From Farysia itapuensis (taxonomy: Eukaryota; Basidiomycota; Ustilaginomycetes; Ustilaginales; Ustilaginaceae), in NCBI GenBank assembly GCA_023212645.1, contig JALBYC010000011.1, positions 62,001 through 126,000 on the forward strand: a DNA stretch of 64,000 bases. The letters are read 5' to 3'. Positions within the stretch are counted from its first letter, which is position 1. Every line of letters begins with the position of its first letter. Shown here piece after piece: positions 20,403 through 29,903 of this stretch. Both the position numbers and the translations under genes were made by a program. The notes under the pieces were generated by a model. That model searched no databases. It was given only the letters and a program-made list of their open reading frames with translations, and was not told the DNA's origin.

Positions 20403-20807
20403 AGTGACAGATGGATGTGTGGGTGTGAGAGATCAGCGGAACAACGTGAATGTTCTGGTGATGAGTTGGTAGTCAAGATCGAAAGTCAAATGCACAAATG
20501 GTGCTGATAGATGCCACGCTGTTGCTCCAGCTCGAAACCAACACTTTGTCAATTCACACGCACGCAACGCGCGCCCAGCTACCGAAGCCCCCCTTTTTTA
20601 ACCAAATCGGGCCAAGGCGTGACGCCCTCCACGTGACCTAAAGCTTTACAACTCTAACAAATGGCCTCCAATCCGGCGAGGCCCGAGCTGGACGAAACTC
20701 GGATCCGTCTGAAGAGGAAGTTTGAGAAGAATCGGCATCTCCCCCCGCCGTTACCATCGACTTTGTAGCACCTCTCTCAACGTCGGTCCCTCTTTCTCAT
20801 CATCATT
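20403..20807. other. Divergent intergenic region cdc4 / ATP synthase g
   Basis: About 400 bp between two divergent genes. It includes an upstream reading frame at 20661-20768 described separately; the rest shows no coding feature. Confidence 0.5.
20661..20768 (+). other. Upstream ORF of 35 codons ahead of ATP synthase g
   Basis: An ATG at 20661 opens a 35-codon frame ending TAG at 20768, 39 bp before the ATP synthase g start. The peptide is charged (RPELDETRIRLKRKFEKNRH) and ends Pro-rich. It may be a regulatory uORF if the transcript begins upstream of it, or a very small independent gene. No family is recognised. Confidence 0.35.
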
Positions 20808-21504
20808 ATGGTTGCCGTCATCCGATCTGCAGCTAGAGTCGCTGGTCGAAGGACTTTTGCCACTTCGTCCGCCTCGTCCAATGCTGCTCAGCACGCAAAG
20901 CAGGCCGGGCAAGAGGCCAAGCAGGCTGCTGAATCGGCTGGTCAACAAGCCAAGCAGACCACCCAGAACGCCGCTCAGCAGGCAAAGCAGACAACCCAGA
21001 ACGCAACTCAGCAAGCCAAACAGACGGCCGACAAGGCTTCCGGCGCTCTGAACGAGTATGCCAAGAAAGCACAGGAGCTTGGAGGTCCCGCTCTCAAGCG
21101 TGTCGAAGGTTTGCTTGGAGGTAAGTTGCAAGCATAGACCTACGTCACTCTTCCGCGCATCGTATCTGACTGTACTTGTGTGTCGCTGTTGTCCTACAGG
21201 CTACGCTGAGCCGATCAAATACAACCTCTCGACTGCCGGATCCATTGCCAAGCAGGTGTACATCGCAGAAGGTCTCGCACCACCTACCTCGCTCAACAGT
21301 GTCACATCCGCATATCGTGAGATGTGGTCCAAAGCTTCAGACAGATCCTACTGGGCACAGGTCTTGTCCAAGGGTGACTGGAGGAAACTCGGCATCTACG
21401 CTCTCGAGGCTTACGGTATCTTTACTATTGGCGAAATGATTGGTCGCAGATCCCTCGTCGGGTACAAGCTCGAAGACCGGGTAGGCGCTCATGCACACCA
21501 CTAG
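20808..21504 (+). CDS. ATP20: Mitochondrial F1Fo ATP synthase subunit g with LEA-like repeat extension
   Basis: Exons 20808-21120 and 21200-21504 give 205 residues; the 79-nt intron has GTAAGT and TACAG ends. The N-terminus (VIRSAARVAGRRTFATSS) is a mitochondrial presequence. Residues about 30-80 are four near-perfect 11-residue repeats starting AKQ. The C-terminal region is the ATP synthase g domain: RVEGLLGGYAEPIKYNL, YREMWSKASDRSYWAQVLS and a membrane helix YALEAYGIFTIGEMIGRRSL with the GEMIG GxxxG motif used for dimerisation. Subunit g lies in the membrane part of complex V, stabilises enzyme dimers and shapes cristae. Fungal subunit g is usually about 110-160 residues, so the Ala/Gln/Lys repeat block is an unusual insertion. 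Confidence 0.9.
20916..21047 (+). repeat. Four tandem 33-bp units coding 11-residue repeats in subunit g
   Basis: Residues 37-47, 48-58, 59-69 and 70-80 of the ATP synthase g protein are AKQAAESAGQQ, AKQTTQNAAQQ, AKQTTQNATQQ and AKQTADKASGA. The second and third units differ by one residue and are also nearly identical at DNA level. The 11-residue period and composition resemble group 3 LEA proteins. Confidence 0.8.
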
Positions 21505-21578
21505 CTCATTCTGTAGATGATTGATTGTCAACTTCAGCGGCACCAACGCTCGCATGCACATGTTCGCGCGTGAATGTT

Positions 21579-23636
21579 TCAATAGAAATCGTCGCCCGAA
21601 TCTAAGCCATCCATGTACCCAGAGCCGTCCAGTTCAGAGTCCCAGAGATAGTCCTCAACCTCGTCGAGGTGATCTCCGTGAGGGTCTACATCCATGCTGA
21701 GATCGCTATCATCGTCATAGGGATCTCCGATGTCCTCTTCTATGATTGGCACATCAGGATAAGGCACGGAGGCATCTGCATGACACGTCGATGTGGCCTC
21801 GAGGAATGCAAACTGCTGTGTGGACAGGGTCAGTCCTAAACAATCCACGTTCCCATCCTGGTTCCCTAAACGTCGTGGGTTCGAGCGGAACGAGAAGCAA
21901 GTTATCCAGTCCCACGGCTCAGCTGGAAGGGTGGATGACGAGTATTTGAAGCCTTCTCCTTGTGCTTTGGTGGCCCGAACCACCGAAGTCCATTCTCGAA
22001 GATGTGCGCCATAGTTGATCGTAGAAGGCTCGCAGGCGTAGCTGACAACGTAGCTGAATTGTTGATCCGACAAGACACCATCAACGTCAAGGTGACGCAA
22101 GATGAGCATTCGCACCTCTGACGGAAGATCGAGGAAGAACGGGAATGGAGTGATATGATCAAGATCGGTCGTATTCTTTCCCGAAAATACCAACACGGGG
22201 ACATTCTTGGGTCCGTCAAGGGAACCAAGCGCGGGAAGAATCATACTGGGAGGGTCACCAGGCAAAGCACGTCTCGCGCGGCATCCAATGACGCGCGCAG
22301 CAGCAAGAACGCGATAAGCGGCCATTCTGGTTTGATTTCGATGTCGCAAGTTTTGTGCTCTTGCTTGAGCGAGCAGTGCTGTCCAATCGAACGCTTCGAC
22401 TCCGGACCCGATCTCGATGGCTTCTTGTACGGCTGCAGCCCAGTCAGAGATCTCGCCTCCAGCTGTGCGGATGATCTCGCGGACGGTGATCATGTCCTGC
22501 TTCGAAAGCTCGGACTCTTCGAGAGGGAATGGGCGTGAACGATTGGGTCGCAACGATGCACGGTCTGCGAGGAACTCGAACACGAGTTCGCGTTGATGCT
22601 CGGTAAGCAAAGTGAGTCGATCGCAAAGGATCTGAAGGGGGGTGCTTCCAGGCTGGCTGGGGTCTGAAGCGGACTTGATCGGAGTCCCAGGAGCTCGCTC
22701 TAAATTAGAGAGCAGTGATATGTCGATGAGAGATTTGTTGGGAAGCCTCTTCTGGTCGAACACGCTGCTGGGACTGCATTCGTGAAGTTTGCGTACATAA
22801 GGCGCTGCGTTGTGGATGTGATCAGGTTGAAAGAGACTCCCAACGACGCTGGCAGTGATGGCTCGTATCCCCTTGTATCCAAAGCAATTGGCATTCATCC
22901 GAACGTGAGCAAGATTTCGGCAGCGCTGAGGATTGCGCAAGAGGTTGGCCACGCTTCGGGCAGCTTCAAGCGCTTGTTCAGCGGGTACGTCCGGGTCCAG
23001 TACGCAGTTCATCTCAAGAACGTGCAGCGAACAGCCATTTGTGGGAAGAAACTCCAGGAAAGCAATCATTTCTTCTGGACGGAGCGAGGTGGAGTTGAGC
23101 TTGATGCATTGAAGACCCGAACGACAGATTGCAATTGCAAGCTCGCCCAACCTTGTCAGGTTACCTCCCAGCGGATTGCCAGAAAGATCGAGACTGCTCA
23201 AGGCGGCATTGTGTTTGAGCAGCTCGCATACAGCGGGAAAGAATTCGAAGCCATCGTTGCGTTCTCTGAGGTTAGACAGGTTGATCTCTCGAAAGTGAGC
23301 TGCAAAACCTGGCTTGAAGCAACTATCACGAAGGTTGATCTTCGCCACCTGCTTCAACAGTGGCCATTCCCCTTTACATATCTTGCCGAGGGACGGAGGG
23401 GTGACCTCTTTTATGATCCTGTCAATAGAATCGCTGCTTTGTTCGCAGTAATCGAGATCCAGGCAGTCGTAATCGTACTCTCTCATTCTTTTGATGATTG
23501 CCACAATTCCATACTGGCCAGTCTCTTCTTCGTAGTCGTCTGGATGAAAATAGCCCCTTCCCCATCGTTCATGATGAAGTCCTTTTGTCCTAGCGGATTC
23601 AAGTATTTCTGCAGCCTCGATCCCGTCGAGACTCAT
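21579..23636 (-). CDS. Leucine-rich-repeat protein with F-box-like C-terminal motif, function unknown
   Basis: Single-exon ORF of 685 residues with ATG at 23636. Residues about 90-270 contain LRR/RNI-like units (VAKINLRDSCF, REINLSNLRERNDG, LSSLDLSGNPLGGNL, LQCIKLNSTSLRPEEM, LAHVRMNANCFGYKGI). A middle helical section follows, with ELVFEFLADRASL. Near residue 505 the sequence FFLDLPSEVRMLILRHLD resembles an F-box helix, although it lies after rather than before the repeats. The C-terminal 70 residues are highly acidic (Asp/Glu-rich, ending GLDSGDDFY). I cannot assign a function; a substrate-binding F-box/LRR protein is one possibility. It diverges from the S1/P1 nuclease gene. Confidence 0.7.
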   Translation of the reverse strand: MSLDGIEAAEILESARTKGLHHERWGRGYFHPDDYEEETGQYGIVAIIKRMREYDYDCLDLDYCEQSSDSIDRIIKEVTPPSLGKICKGEWPLLKQVAKINLRDSCFKPGFAAHFREINLSNLRERNDGFEFFPAVCELLKHNAALSSLDLSGNPLGGNLTRLGELAIAICRSGLQCIKLNSTSLRPEEMIAFLEFLPTNGCSLHVLEMNCVLDPDVPAEQALEAARSVANLLRNPQRCRNLAHVRMNANCFGYKGIRAITASVVGSLFQPDHIHNAAPYVRKLHECSPSSVFDQKRLPNKSLIDISLLSNLERAPGTPIKSASDPSQPGSTPLQILCDRLTLLTEHQRELVFEFLADRASLRPNRSRPFPLEESELSKQDMITVREIIRTAGGEISDWAAAVQEAIEIGSGVEAFDWTALLAQARAQNLRHRNQTRMAAYRVLAAARVIGCRARRALPGDPPSMILPALGSLDGPKNVPVLVFSGKNTTDLDHITPFPFFLDLPSEVRMLILRHLDVDGVLSDQQFSYVVSYACEPSTINYGAHLREWTSVVRATKAQGEGFKYSSSTLPAEPWDWITCFSFRSNPRRLGNQDGNVDCLGLTLSTQQFAFLEATSTCHADASVPYPDVPIIEEDIGDPYDDDSDLSMDVDPHGDHLDEVEDYLWDSELDGSGYMDGLDSGDDFY

Positions 23637-23789
23637 TTCTTGGCCGTCGACTTGCTTGAGCTGCCGAGTGATGAGTAGGAACAGATGGACGATTTGCGAT
23701 GTTGCGCGTGGCTGTCAGAAATGTCGGACCCTGAACGCGTGCTTTGCTTGCGACCACATCTGAGGCTAGGACTAGCCAGACGCTACGAC

Positions 23790-25002
23790 ATGGGCATCAG
23801 GGCGCATGCACGTAGCTTGCCCGGAGTCTTTGCTCTGATCTGCATTGTCTTCTTCACCACTCAGTCAGCAGCGTGGGGTATCACAGGGCATCAGATCGTG
23901 GCAACGATTGCTCAGACACAGTTGCACCCAGCCGTACGTGCACAGCTCTGCTCTATCCTGCCAAACTTTACGCGATACGACTCACACTGGCCTACCTCGG
24001 CTGATGGGAAACTACAGACTCACTGCCATCTTGCCGTGCTCGCAGGCTGGCCAGACTCGGTGCGCTTTCGCTACCCGTGGAGCGGACAGCTGCACTATGT
24101 GAATCCAGTCGACGACCATCCACCGCAACATTGCGTCTACGGTGAGACTGGCTGGTCTTCGCCCAACAACGTTCTTTCATCTCTGAGCAACTATACATCA
24201 CGTGTACTTACACAAGAAGGATGGGAACGGGACATGGCACTCCGCTTCATGGTACACCTGTTCGGGGATGCACACCAGCCACTGCATCTGACTGGCAGAG
24301 CAAGGGGCGGCAACGATATCTGGGTCCGTTTCGAAGGCAGGAAGGCCAAATTGCACACAGTCTGGGACACATTGATCATCGACAAACACATTAGAGAACT
24401 CTCTAATTATACTACCCCATTGCGATCGGGACGTATCGAGAGCGCGCTGGTCGGCACTCGCTACGATGCATACATTCGTTGGATTCTAAAAGAAGGGTTG
24501 GGTCAACCTGCATCGCGTCAGCCCTTGGAGCAGGCCTGGTGGGACGACGAGGCTGACCAATGGCCCGAATGCCCCCCGAGGGAAGACGTCACGTCCGTCA
24601 TCGGGCAAGGTCAGCTCGCCCTATCCTCGGTGTACAACTCCGGCCTCAGCAGCACAGACCTGCCAATCTGTCCGTATGCCTGGACTCAGCCAATGCACCC
24701 ACTCGTTTGCAAGTACGCTTTCGCTTCACCTGTTCCTGATAAAGAGCCTCCTACCAAGACTCCTCCGAACAACGACACTGAACCTTCACCTGAGCCACTG
24801 CCATTGGCCGAGCTAGATGTCCCTGAATACCTAGGTCGTATTGACGCGTAAGTACCTATATGGTAGCATGTGCTGGGCCGCCTTACTAACTCGGTCTTTC
24901 GCCGTATTCAGTGACAAGGTGATCCAGAAGCAATTGGCCAAAGCAGGCGTGCGTCTGGCCGCAGTCCTCAACACCTTGCTCTTGGATCCACAGGATGCAT
25001 GA
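23790..25002 (+). CDS. Secreted S1/P1-type zinc nuclease
   Basis: Exons 23790-24847 and 24912-25002 give 382 residues. The frame is open from ATG 23685, but ATG 23790 was chosen because it directly starts a signal peptide (LPGVFALICIVFFTTQSAA) ending before WGITGHQIVA. In S1/P1 nucleases the mature N-terminal Trp and the following His are zinc ligands. Further metal-ligand motifs are YDSHWPTS, LHYVNP, FMVHLFGDAHQPLHLT and HTVWDTLII. Such enzymes cleave single-stranded DNA and RNA and release 5' nucleotides, often acting extracellularly. The 417-residue alternative would bury the signal sequence. The C-terminus is a Pro/Glu/Thr linker followed by a short helix from exon 2. The gene converges on a nucleoside hydrolase gene. 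Confidence 0.9.
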
Positions 25003-25096
25003 CGATCTCCTTTCAGGTCTGTTTCCTCGACTGCTGTGACTGCTTTGCGGATTAGCGATAGCTTGATTGTTCGTATTTCCAGCGTAGCTCGTTACA

Positions 25097-26443
25097 TTAC
25101 CGAGCCTGGCTCAGAATGTGAGCTTCAGCGATGTCTACAGTGCGAAAGAAGATCTCCCACATTCTAGGACAGTCAAGGTCTTCAAGCACCTCTACATTTC
25201 GGCCTCCACGTCCCCAGCCTTGATGCTCGACTCGGTCGCCCCAGAAGTCGACGACCGTGGCACCGCAGGCCAAGCCGTCTGCACACTCGACGTCGACGCG
25301 GTATCTCTTTGGCGGTGTCAGTTTCGGGCCAAGGATCTTGTCGCTGTTATCAGACGCGCCAGCGTATGGTCCTTTATCGCTGTGAGGGTCAGCATGGAAC
25401 ATGGACAAGTCTGGCATGTCTCCCGGCGAAGGTACTCGTCGATGGAACAATGTAGGATCAATGATGTAGGCTATCGCAAGCATGTCGTGAACAGGTGGTC
25501 CGCGAGTGAAACCAAATTCGGTTGCATACGTATTGGCAAAAAAGGTGAGCATCGAGCTGAGCATGCGCCGCAGCTCACTCGGAGCAGCGTCGGAAGTCGC
25601 CTGAAGCGGAACTGAGGAAAGAAGCCGGTCGTGGAGCTGAGGCGTGAAGATGGCTTGATGTGTAACGTTGAGACCGGCCATGACGACTTTGATATCTGTG
25701 TTGAAGACGATGGAAGCAGCTTCTGGGTCGTTGAGGATATTGAACTCGGCAAGAGCCCCACGATTGCCACGAACACCAGCAGCGCCTCCCATGAGCACGA
25801 TCTGCTCAATGCCGGCTAACAAATGCGGGTAGCACCGAATAAAGAGCGAGACATTGGTCAACGGCCCTGTGACTGCAAGATGAATACGCGACTTTCCCTC
25901 GACGATACGATCGCTTATGATGCTCGCCAGCGTGTTGAGAAACAGATATGGTTCCGCGATCGTCATTGGTGAGCTGTTGCTCGCAGGATGTAGCCAATGT
26001 TGACACGATTGCGACAAGAGGTCTGGCAAGTGTAACACTCCGCCTAACCCACCCTCACCGTGGATTCCTTCGTCCACTTTGACCTGCTTGACAAGCGGAC
26101 AATCAGAGCCACGAAGTACCGGAATGGAGCAGGGTGCGTTGTATGCGGCCATGATCTTGACGGCGTTAATAAACGTGTCCTTGCCTCCAGCATTTCCAGC
26201 GACTGTTGAAACACCTAGCAGCTCGAGAGTGGGGTCGTGGACAGCCATCAGCATGGCGACCGCATCGTCATGGCCAGGATCGCAGTCAAGCCACACCGCT
26301 TTGCGACCGACGTGAGTAGCTGGTGTGCTTGTCACAGCAGCAGTAGGGTTCGACACTGGCGCGGCACGGGGCTGGAATGACGGTTCTGCCTTGGTACGTT
26401 GGCCATTTTGGTGCTGCTGCGCCGTACTTGGCGATGACTGCAT
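25097..26443 (-). CDS. URH1: Inosine-uridine-preferring nucleoside hydrolase
   Basis: Intron-free, 448 residues from the first in-frame ATG at 26443; the frame extends to a TTG at 26536. After a disordered Ser/Gln-rich start (about 1-50) the sequence VWLDCDPGHDDAVAMLMA is the calcium-binding Asp signature. Further motifs are STVAGNAGG, VLRGSDCPL, GIHGEGGLGG, LAVTGPLTNVSLF, LMGGAAGVRGNRG and EFNILNDPEAA, and a catalytic His region PPVHDMLAIAYIIDP. The enzyme hydrolyses the N-glycosidic bond of ribonucleosides for base salvage in the cytosol. Its C-terminal stop lies 95 bp from the stop of the convergent S1/P1 nuclease, which could supply nucleosides upstream in the same salvage route. Confidence 0.92.
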   Translation of the reverse strand: MQSSPSTAQQHQNGQRTKAEPSFQPRAAPVSNPTAAVTSTPATHVGRKAVWLDCDPGHDDAVAMLMAVHDPTLELLGVSTVAGNAGGKDTFINAVKIMAAYNAPCSIPVLRGSDCPLVKQVKVDEGIHGEGGLGGVLHLPDLLSQSCQHWLHPASNSSPMTIAEPYLFLNTLASIISDRIVEGKSRIHLAVTGPLTNVSLFIRCYPHLLAGIEQIVLMGGAAGVRGNRGALAEFNILNDPEAASIVFNTDIKVVMAGLNVTHQAIFTPQLHDRLLSSVPLQATSDAAPSELRRMLSSMLTFFANTYATEFGFTRGPPVHDMLAIAYIIDPTLFHRRVPSPGDMPDLSMFHADPHSDKGPYAGASDNSDKILGPKLTPPKRYRVDVECADGLACGATVVDFWGDRVEHQGWGRGGRNVEVLEDLDCPRMWEIFFRTVDIAEAHILSQAR

Positions 26444-26616
26444 TGTGGAACTAGAGCTGGTGTACGAGCGAGATACGGACAAGGCAAATGTGTCGTATGT
26501 CCAGACGTCAGGTTGAGCCAAAGGGCATCCTTCCAAGTCAGGGTCCTGTCACATTCTCGACCTTTTTTGACTTTTGCGATCCAACCTGTCCGTTAGCACA
26601 CTCAAGCCTGTGCGCC

Positions 26617-27465
26617 ATGGCAGACGTCTGGGTGTCGCGCAAGAAGTGGACTTGCCAGTACTGCAATGTCACGATCAATGATGATGCGCCATCTCGCCAG
26701 CACCATGAATCTGGCGGGCGTCACAAGGGCAATGTCGAACGCGCGCTTCAGAGTCTCTACAGGAAGGGCGAGCGGGAGCGTAAGGATGCGCAGGCAGCCA
26801 AGCGAGAAATGGATCGAATCGAGCGGCTAGCTGCAGCAAGCTATGCCAAGGACCTGTCAGCTGCCGCTGCTGCTGCACCGCCAAAAGATGCTGCGTTCAC
26901 TGAGCCGAAGGCAAAAGCACCGCCGTTGTGGAAACCAAAGAACAAACTGTCGGCGTATGGTAGTATCGCTCCCCCTCCTCGATCTGAAGCACAACAACAT
27001 GGCTTGGAGGAGCAGCAAGTGCCGTCGCAGGCTACAGCTGTGGCTGGAGACTGGGAAGAAGTCCAGACCGCCGGTCCTTCTTCCGTCACACTAAATGCTG
27101 CTTGCCAGCCATCCGAGCGGGAGCGAGCGTCGTCATTTCGCATCAAGGAGAAGCAAGGCAGGTCACACGATGAGTTCGATGAAAATCTCGACCTAGTTCC
27201 GATCAAGGTGAAGAAGCGCATCAAAACAGAAGCGCAGCACGAGGAGAAGCCTCAGCAGCCTCCCGTCTGGACACCTGTTGCACTCGTAGACAAACCCACA
27301 ACTGAACAGATTGACACCGCCACTGCAGAGGATATCAAACCAGACACTGATACAGGAGCTACCGGAACAATACCAGAACCGGAGTCTGCCCCCACCAGCT
27401 CGCTCTTCAAGAAGCGCAAGAGTGGGTCTGGCGCTGGTGCGAAAAAGGTGCGTGCCATTGTGTAA
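26617..27465 (+). CDS. U1-type zinc-finger splicing factor, WBP4/FBP21-like
   Basis: 282 residues. ATG 26617 is preferred over the frame opening at 26488, because it places MADVWVSRKKWTCQYCNVTI at the N-terminus. The C2H2 U1/matrin-type finger is CQYC with HHESGGRHKGNVERAL (about residues 12-40). A charged coiled coil follows (RKGERERKDAQAAKREMDRI). The rest is disordered with Pro/Ala segments, a KVKKRIKTE basic motif and LFKKRKSGSGAGAKKVRAIV at the C-terminus, likely nuclear localisation. Human WBP4 carries this finger plus WW domains and joins spliceosomal B complex; WW domains are not evident here. The gene diverges from the nucleoside hydrolase, 174 bp between start codons. Confidence 0.8.
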   Translation: MADVWVSRKKWTCQYCNVTINDDAPSRQHHESGGRHKGNVERALQSLYRKGERERKDAQAAKREMDRIERLAAASYAKDLSAAAAAAPPKDAAFTEPKAKAPPLWKPKNKLSAYGSIAPPPRSEAQQHGLEEQQVPSQATAVAGDWEEVQTAGPSSVTLNAACQPSERERASSFRIKEKQGRSHDEFDENLDLVPIKVKKRIKTEAQHEEKPQQPPVWTPVALVDKPTTEQIDTATAEDIKPDTDTGATGTIPEPESAPTSSLFKKRKSGSGAGAKKVRAIV

Positions 27466-27645
27466 TCGAGATGCATCGGGACTGAGCACAGATCGCTCGC
27501 ACGCTGTCCAGCGCCCGACTTGCTTCCACGTCAGTTTAAAGCATGCGATTGTAATTGTATTTTGAAAGCACAGACCCAGTGGTGCGCCAATTAGTATTGG
27601 CCGAGGGAAGCTCTCAGAAAAACGAGAAATTGGAATTGGAATTGA

Positions 27646-27652
27646 CCACGTC
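27646..27652 (-). promoter_or_regulatory. Candidate unfolded-protein-response element (GACGTGG)
   Basis: CCACGTC on the plus strand reads GACGTGG on the minus strand, a core shared by many Hac1/Cib1/XBP1-type UPR elements. It lies about 190 bp upstream of the BiP ATG. Function is inferred from the gene it precedes. Confidence 0.4.
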
Positions 27653-27722
27653 GACAGGCTTCCAGCTCATCATTCCTGCGTGTGTGTTGCTCTCACGTTC
27701 CTTCCTCATCTCTTACACAAGT

Positions 27723-27729
27723 TATATAT
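27723..27729 (+). promoter_or_regulatory. TATA box of BiP
   Basis: TATATAT 114 bp upstream of the BiP start codon, in a context typical for a highly expressed, inducible gene. Confidence 0.55.
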
Positions 27730-27842
27730 CCCACTCGTAAGTCTTTTGCTCCTCTGTCCATTCGCCACCTGTCGTCAACCAACTGAACTCAGCTCTCTCT
27801 TTTTTGCCAGCAGTTAGAGAGCTTGGATATCCTCAAGAAATC

Positions 27843-28434
27843 ATGGCTTACCCCACCAGAGCCGCTGCGGCCGTGCAGCAACGCAGGCGTTCTAGCCGCA
27901 CATCACGCACCGGCTTCATGACTATTGTCATGGCCATCCTCGCTATCCTCACTTTCTGTGCCTTCATCACTCCCGGACACTCGGCCGGCGGTGTCGCTGC
28001 CGCTGCCGACAAGCGAAGCGAATACGGAACTGTCATTGGTATCGATCTTGGAACCACCTACTCCTGTGTCGGAGCTCAGGTCAACGGACGTGTCGAAATC
28101 ATCACCAACGACCAAGGTAACCGTATCACACCATCTTATGTCGCCTTTACTCCCGAACGTCTGGTCGGTGATGCCGCTAAAAATCAAGCGGCTCAGAACC
28201 CCGAAAACACCATCTTTGACGCAAAGCGTCTCATTGGTCGAAAGTGGGGTGAGGCGGATCTCAAGAAGGATCTCCGACATCTGCCTTTCAAGCTGGTGGA
28301 AAAGTCTGGCAAGCCTGCTATCCAGGTCCTGGTAAACGGCGACAAGAAGACTTTCACACCCGAAGAGGTCTCCGCCATGGTCCTTCAGAAGATGAAGGAA
28401 ACCGCCGAAGCTTACCTCGGACACAAGGTAACTC

Positions 28435-28469
<35 letters not shown>

Positions 28470-29903
28470 GCTCAGCGACAGGCTACCAAGGATGCCGGCA
28501 CCATCGCCGGTCTTAACGTCCTCCGAATTGTTAACGAGCCCACCGCTGCTGCCATTGCCTACGGTCTTGACAAGAAGGACGGCGAGTCGCAGATCATTGT
28601 CTACGATCTTGGAGGAGGTACTTTCGATGTATCGCTGCTCTCCATCGACTCTGGCGTCTTCGAGGTTCTGGCTACCGCCGGTGACACCCACCTTGGTGGT
28701 GAGGACTTTGACAACCGTGTTTCCGACTACATTGTCAAGCAGTTCAAGAAGAAGACTGGTCTCGACGCCTCGTCCAACAAGCGATCCATCGGAAAATTGA
28801 AGCGCGAGGTCGAGCGAGCCAAGCGAACCCTGTCCAGCCAGATGTCGACCAAGATTGAAATTGACGGCTTCTTTGAAGGCAACGACCTCGACGAGACCCT
28901 TACCCGAGCCAAATTCGAGGAGCTCAACATGGATCTCTTCCGCAAGACTATGAAGCCCGTCGAGCAGGTGCTCAAGGACGCCGGTGTCAAGAAGGAAGAC
29001 ATTGACGATGTCGTGCTTGTCGGTGGTTCCACTCGAATCCCCAAGGTGCAGTCTATGCTTAAGGAGTTCTTCAACAAGGAGCCTTCCAAGGGAATCAACC
29101 CTGACGAGGCTGTTGCCTGGGGTGCTGCCGTTCAGGGAGGTGTTCTTGCCGGTGACGAGTCGCTCGGAGATGTTGTTTTGATCGACGTCAACCCTCTGAC
29201 TCTCGGCATCGAGACCAACGGTGGTGTCATGACCAAGCTCATTCCCCGAAACACTGTTGTGCCCACTAAGAAGTCACAGATCTTTTCCACGGCTGCCGAC
29301 AACCAGAACACCGTCCTGATCCAGGTTTACGAAGGTGAGCGATCCATGACCAAGGACAACAACTTGCTGGGCAAGTTCGAGCTTTCCGGTATCCCCCCGG
29401 CGCCCAGAGGCACACCACAAATCGAAGTCACATTCGAGGTAGACGCAAACGGTATCATGAAGGTCTCGGCCTCCGACAAGGGTACCGGCAAGTCTGAATC
29501 CGTCACCATCTCTAACGAAAAGGGACGATTGACGCCCGAGGAAATTGAGCGCATGGTCGCTGAGGCTGAGGAGTTCGCCGAGCAGGACGAGACTGTTCGA
29601 AAGCGCATCGAGGCCATGAACGGTCTCCAGAACTTTATCGCCAGTCTTCGAAGCCAGATCGCCGACAAGGAGGGTCTTGGAGGCAAGCTCGACAAGGACG
29701 ACAAGGAGACAATCAAGCAGAGCCTCAAGGACGCTGAGTCGTGGCTCGAAGAGAACGGCCAGACCGCTGAGGGTTCTGATATCGAGGAGCAGCTCAGTGA
29801 GCTCCAGGCCGCCGTCGCACCCATCACTGCTAAGATCTACCAGGGCGCTGGCGGTGCTGGCGGAAGCGACGAGCCTCTCGACTATGGTCACGACGAGCTC
29901 TAA
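27843..29903 (+). CDS. KAR2: ER Hsp70 chaperone BiP/Kar2
   Basis: Intron-free, 686 residues from ATG 27843. The N-terminus is basic then hydrophobic ([22 protein letters not shown]), a long signal sequence. The nucleotide-binding domain begins [18 protein letters not shown] and includes [56 protein letters not shown] and [14 protein letters not shown]. The substrate-binding domain contains [21 protein letters not shown] and the C-terminus is YGHDEL, so HDEL gives ER retention. BiP folds newly imported proteins, drives translocation and gates the unfolded protein response. Codon bias is strong (C/G-ending codons), consistent with high expression and with the long antisense open frames opposite it. 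Confidence 0.98.

Larger units (their letters stand above)
27466..27842. other. Promoter region of BiP
   Basis: About 377 bp between the U1-finger gene and BiP. It holds a CCACGTC box, a palindromic CCAATTAGTATTGG at about 27584-27597 and a TATATAT box, and shows no coding feature. Confidence 0.55.

Noticed and set aside
22782..23678. 298-codon plus-strand frame within the LRR gene
   Set aside because: Antisense to a protein with clear leucine-rich repeats; no independent features.
23685..23789. 35-residue N-terminal extension of the S1/P1 nuclease
   Set aside because: It would bury the signal peptide. It also leaves only 48 bp to the divergent gene, so ATG 23790 is preferred.
27737..27812. 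Possible 5'UTR intron before BiP (GTAAGT to CAG)
   Set aside because: The TATA box lies just upstream of the donor, so the transcript would probably begin inside the supposed intron.
27903..28691. 262-codon frame on the minus strand opposite BiP
   Set aside because: It is the mirror of a strongly codon-biased chaperone gene. It has no domain and its Val/Ser/Gly/Asp-rich composition fits a shadow.
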